55,368 bases of DNA from Planctomycetaceae bacterium (lineage in GTDB: Bacteria; Planctomycetota; Planctomycetia; Planctomycetales; Planctomycetaceae). Shown in pieces: positions 54,052-55,368 of the stretch. The stretch lies in contig JADZEF010000126.1 of assembly GCA_020850695.1 (NCBI GenBank), forward strand, positions 1 to 55,368, in the 5' to 3' direction. Made by a program: the position numbers and the translations under genes. How positions within the stretch are numbered: position 1 is the stretch's first letter; each line of letters opens with the position of its first letter. A model generated the notes under the pieces. That model was given only the letters and a program-made list of their open reading frames with translations, did not search any database and was not told the origin of the DNA.

Positions 54052-55368
54052 CTTCCTGAATCGCGTATCCGGCGAGGTCATATCCGGCTCGTTCGGTGAG
54101 TTCGACCGGGACGAACGTCCCCACCTCGAGCCCTTCCCCCACCACGATGACCGTTCCATCGATCTCGGGAGCATCCGCGTAGGTCCGCCCCACGAACGTT
54201 CCGGGCTGCTCTCCCGGCGCGTCGATCAGCACATCGAGTTCGTAACCCAGCAGCGATTCGCCGAAATCGAAGGCGATCTCCTGCTGCACTTCCATCAGTT
54301 CCTGGAGGCGCTCCTCCTTGACATCTTCCGGAAGGTGCCCGTCCAGCTTCACCGCGGCGGTCCCCGGCTCGAGCGAGTAGGTGAAGACGCCCATCCGCTC
54401 GAACTGCGTCTCCTGCACGAAATCCTTGAGTTCCTCGAACTGCACGTCGGTCTCGCCGGGGAAGCCGACAACGAACGTTGTGCGCATCACCAGGTTCGGA
54501 ATTCGCTCTCGCAGCTTGTGAACGAGCGTCTCGGTCTGCTTGCGGTTCACGCGGCGCTGCATCCGCTTCAGCACCGAGTCATTAATGTGCTGGAGCGGCA
54601 TGTCGAGATAGGGAATGATCCGCTCCGATCCGGCGATAGTATCGATCAATTCGTCGGTGAAGTGGATCGGATAGAGATACATCAGCCGGATCCAGTCGAT
54701 GCCGTCGACCTTCTCCAGCTCCTTGAGCAGTTGTACCAGCCGGACTTCGCCGTACAGGTCGAGCCCGTAATACGTGGTGTCCTGGGCGACGAGGATAAGC
54801 TCCTTCACGCCGTCGGCCGCCAGTTCGCGAGCCTCGGTCGTCACCATTTCAATCGGTTTGGTGATGTGCTTGCCGCGCATCTTGGGGATCGAGCAGAAGG
54901 TGCACGTGCGGTCGCACCCTTCCGAGATCTTGAGGTAGGCGAAGTGCTTGGGCGTGATGCGGAGACGGGCCCGGTCGTCGAGGGCCGTGATCGGGGCCGG
55001 ACGAAACAGTTCGCGCTGCTCACGAAGGCCGCCGACGAGGTGATCGGCGACGCGGTTGATCTCGTCCCGTCCGAACACGCCGACGATGTGATCGATCTCG
55101 GGAAGCTCGTCTCGCAGGGCAGGGCCGAGGCGCTGCGGGAGGCAGCCGGCGACGATGACCCCCTTCGTTTTCCCTTCCTTCTTCAGGTCGAGCATCTCGC
55201 GGATAACGGCCTTCGATTCCGCTCGCGATTGCTCGATGAATCCGCACGTATTGACGATGACGAAGTCGGCCCCATCCGGCTCGGAGACCAGCGTGTAACC
55301 ATCGAGGGCGAGCGTGCCGAGCATCTTCTCGCTGTCGACGAGGTTCTTGGGGCAACCGAGGCTGACGA
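54026..55368 (-). CDS. rimO: Ribosomal protein uS12 methylthiotransferase, 5' end cut by the window
   Basis: Radical-SAM enzyme that methylthiolates an Asp of ribosomal protein S12. The window edge cuts the gene: reading in from 55368 gives VSLGCPKNLVDSEKMLG, the normal N-terminal cluster-binding segment, so only the first few residues are missing. The MTTase domain has VNTCGFIEQSRAES and AGCLPQR. The radical-SAM CxxxCxxC is CDRTCTFCSIPKMRG. A TRAM domain closes the protein (LDVLIDAPGEQPGTFVGR). The stop is at 54026. pgsA overlaps its 3' end. Confidence 0.95.
   Translation of the reverse strand, partial: VSLGCPKNLVDSEKMLGTLALDGYTLVSEPDGADFVIVNTCGFIEQSRAESKAVIREMLDLKKEGKTKGVIVAGCLPQRLGPALRDELPEIDHIVGVFGRDEINRVADHLVGGLREQRELFRPAPITALDDRARLRITPKHFAYLKISEGCDRTCTFCSIPKMRGKHITKPIEMVTTEARELAADGVKELILVAQDTTYYGLDLYGEVRLVQLLKELEKVDGIDWIRLMYLYPIHFTDELIDTIAGSERIIPYLDMPLQHINDSVLKRMQRRVNRKQTETLVHKLRERIPNLVMRTTFVVGFPGETDVQFEELKDFVQETQFERMGVFTYSLEPGTAAVKLDGHLPEDVKEERLQELMEVQQEIAFDFGESLLGYELDVLIDAPGEQPGTFVGRTYADAPEIDGTVIVVGEGLEVGTFVPVELTERAGYDLAGYAIQEDDDVADAE

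Overview
The window looks like a chromosomal segment of a planctomycete, probably order Planctomycetales. It is GC-rich, and it carries families that are common mainly in that phylum: a DUF1549/DUF1553 protein with a cytochrome-c-like motif, a Tat-exported DUF1501 protein, a DUF1080 (3-keto-disaccharide hydrolase-like) protein, a DUF6268 outer-membrane barrel, zinc-ribbon/membrane/STN-like proteins and a VWA protein with a Gly/Lys-rich linker. dnaA stands alone, without dnaN or gyrB. I see no phage, insertion sequence, CRISPR array, rRNA or tRNA. The genus assignment is inference; no 16S gene is present.

Layout. 0.2-8.3 kb (minus strand): a DnaJ-type co-chaperone, a large DUF1549/DUF1553 protein, dnaA and a tandem GNAT acetyltransferase. 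8.4-12.9 kb (plus): an envelope cluster, ompH/skp - lpxC - lpxA - Gfo/Idh/MocA oxidoreductase, interrupted by structured repeats. 13-15 kb: cimA (citramalate synthase, isoleucine pathway) on the minus strand, preceded by what reads as a complete ribosome-mediated attenuator: promoter, Ile-rich leader peptide, antiterminator and terminator. 15-19.3 kb (plus): a PafA-like phosphatase, a TauE/SafE transporter and a VWA protein. 19.4-24 kb (minus): mannose-1-phosphate guanylyltransferase, an SDR, a small helical protein, clpX and a SHOCT-like membrane protein. 24.9-27 kb (plus): an LRR lipoprotein, a 28-residue very basic protein and a DUF4385 protein. 27.2-31.4 kb (minus): cupin, DUF1080, cyclase/formamidase-like and an esterase fusion, with a REPIN-like element and a run of hairpins between genes. 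31.7-33.8 kb (plus): serC and a nucleosidase. 33.8-38.2 kb (minus): two paralogous zinc-ribbon/TM/STN-like proteins and a periplasmic coiled-coil protein. 38.3-48.1 kb (plus): a fused FAD/Fe-S dehydrogenase, a tetR - adaptor - RND efflux operon with a visible palindromic operator, and scpA. 48.6-51.9 kb (plus): DUF1501, then a tight two-gene unit of a membrane protein and a TIR-Sel1 protein that resembles a small defence module. 52.3-55.4 kb (minus): DUF6268 barrel, pgsA and rimO; rimO runs off the right edge.

The strongest candidates for something undescribed are the cimA attenuator (14.66-14.95 kb) and the membrane protein/TIR-Sel1 pair (50.4-51.9 kb). The tandem zinc-ribbon/STN proteins (33.8-37.0 kb) and several families of intergenic hairpin elements come next. 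All calls come from reading the sequence; no database search was run.
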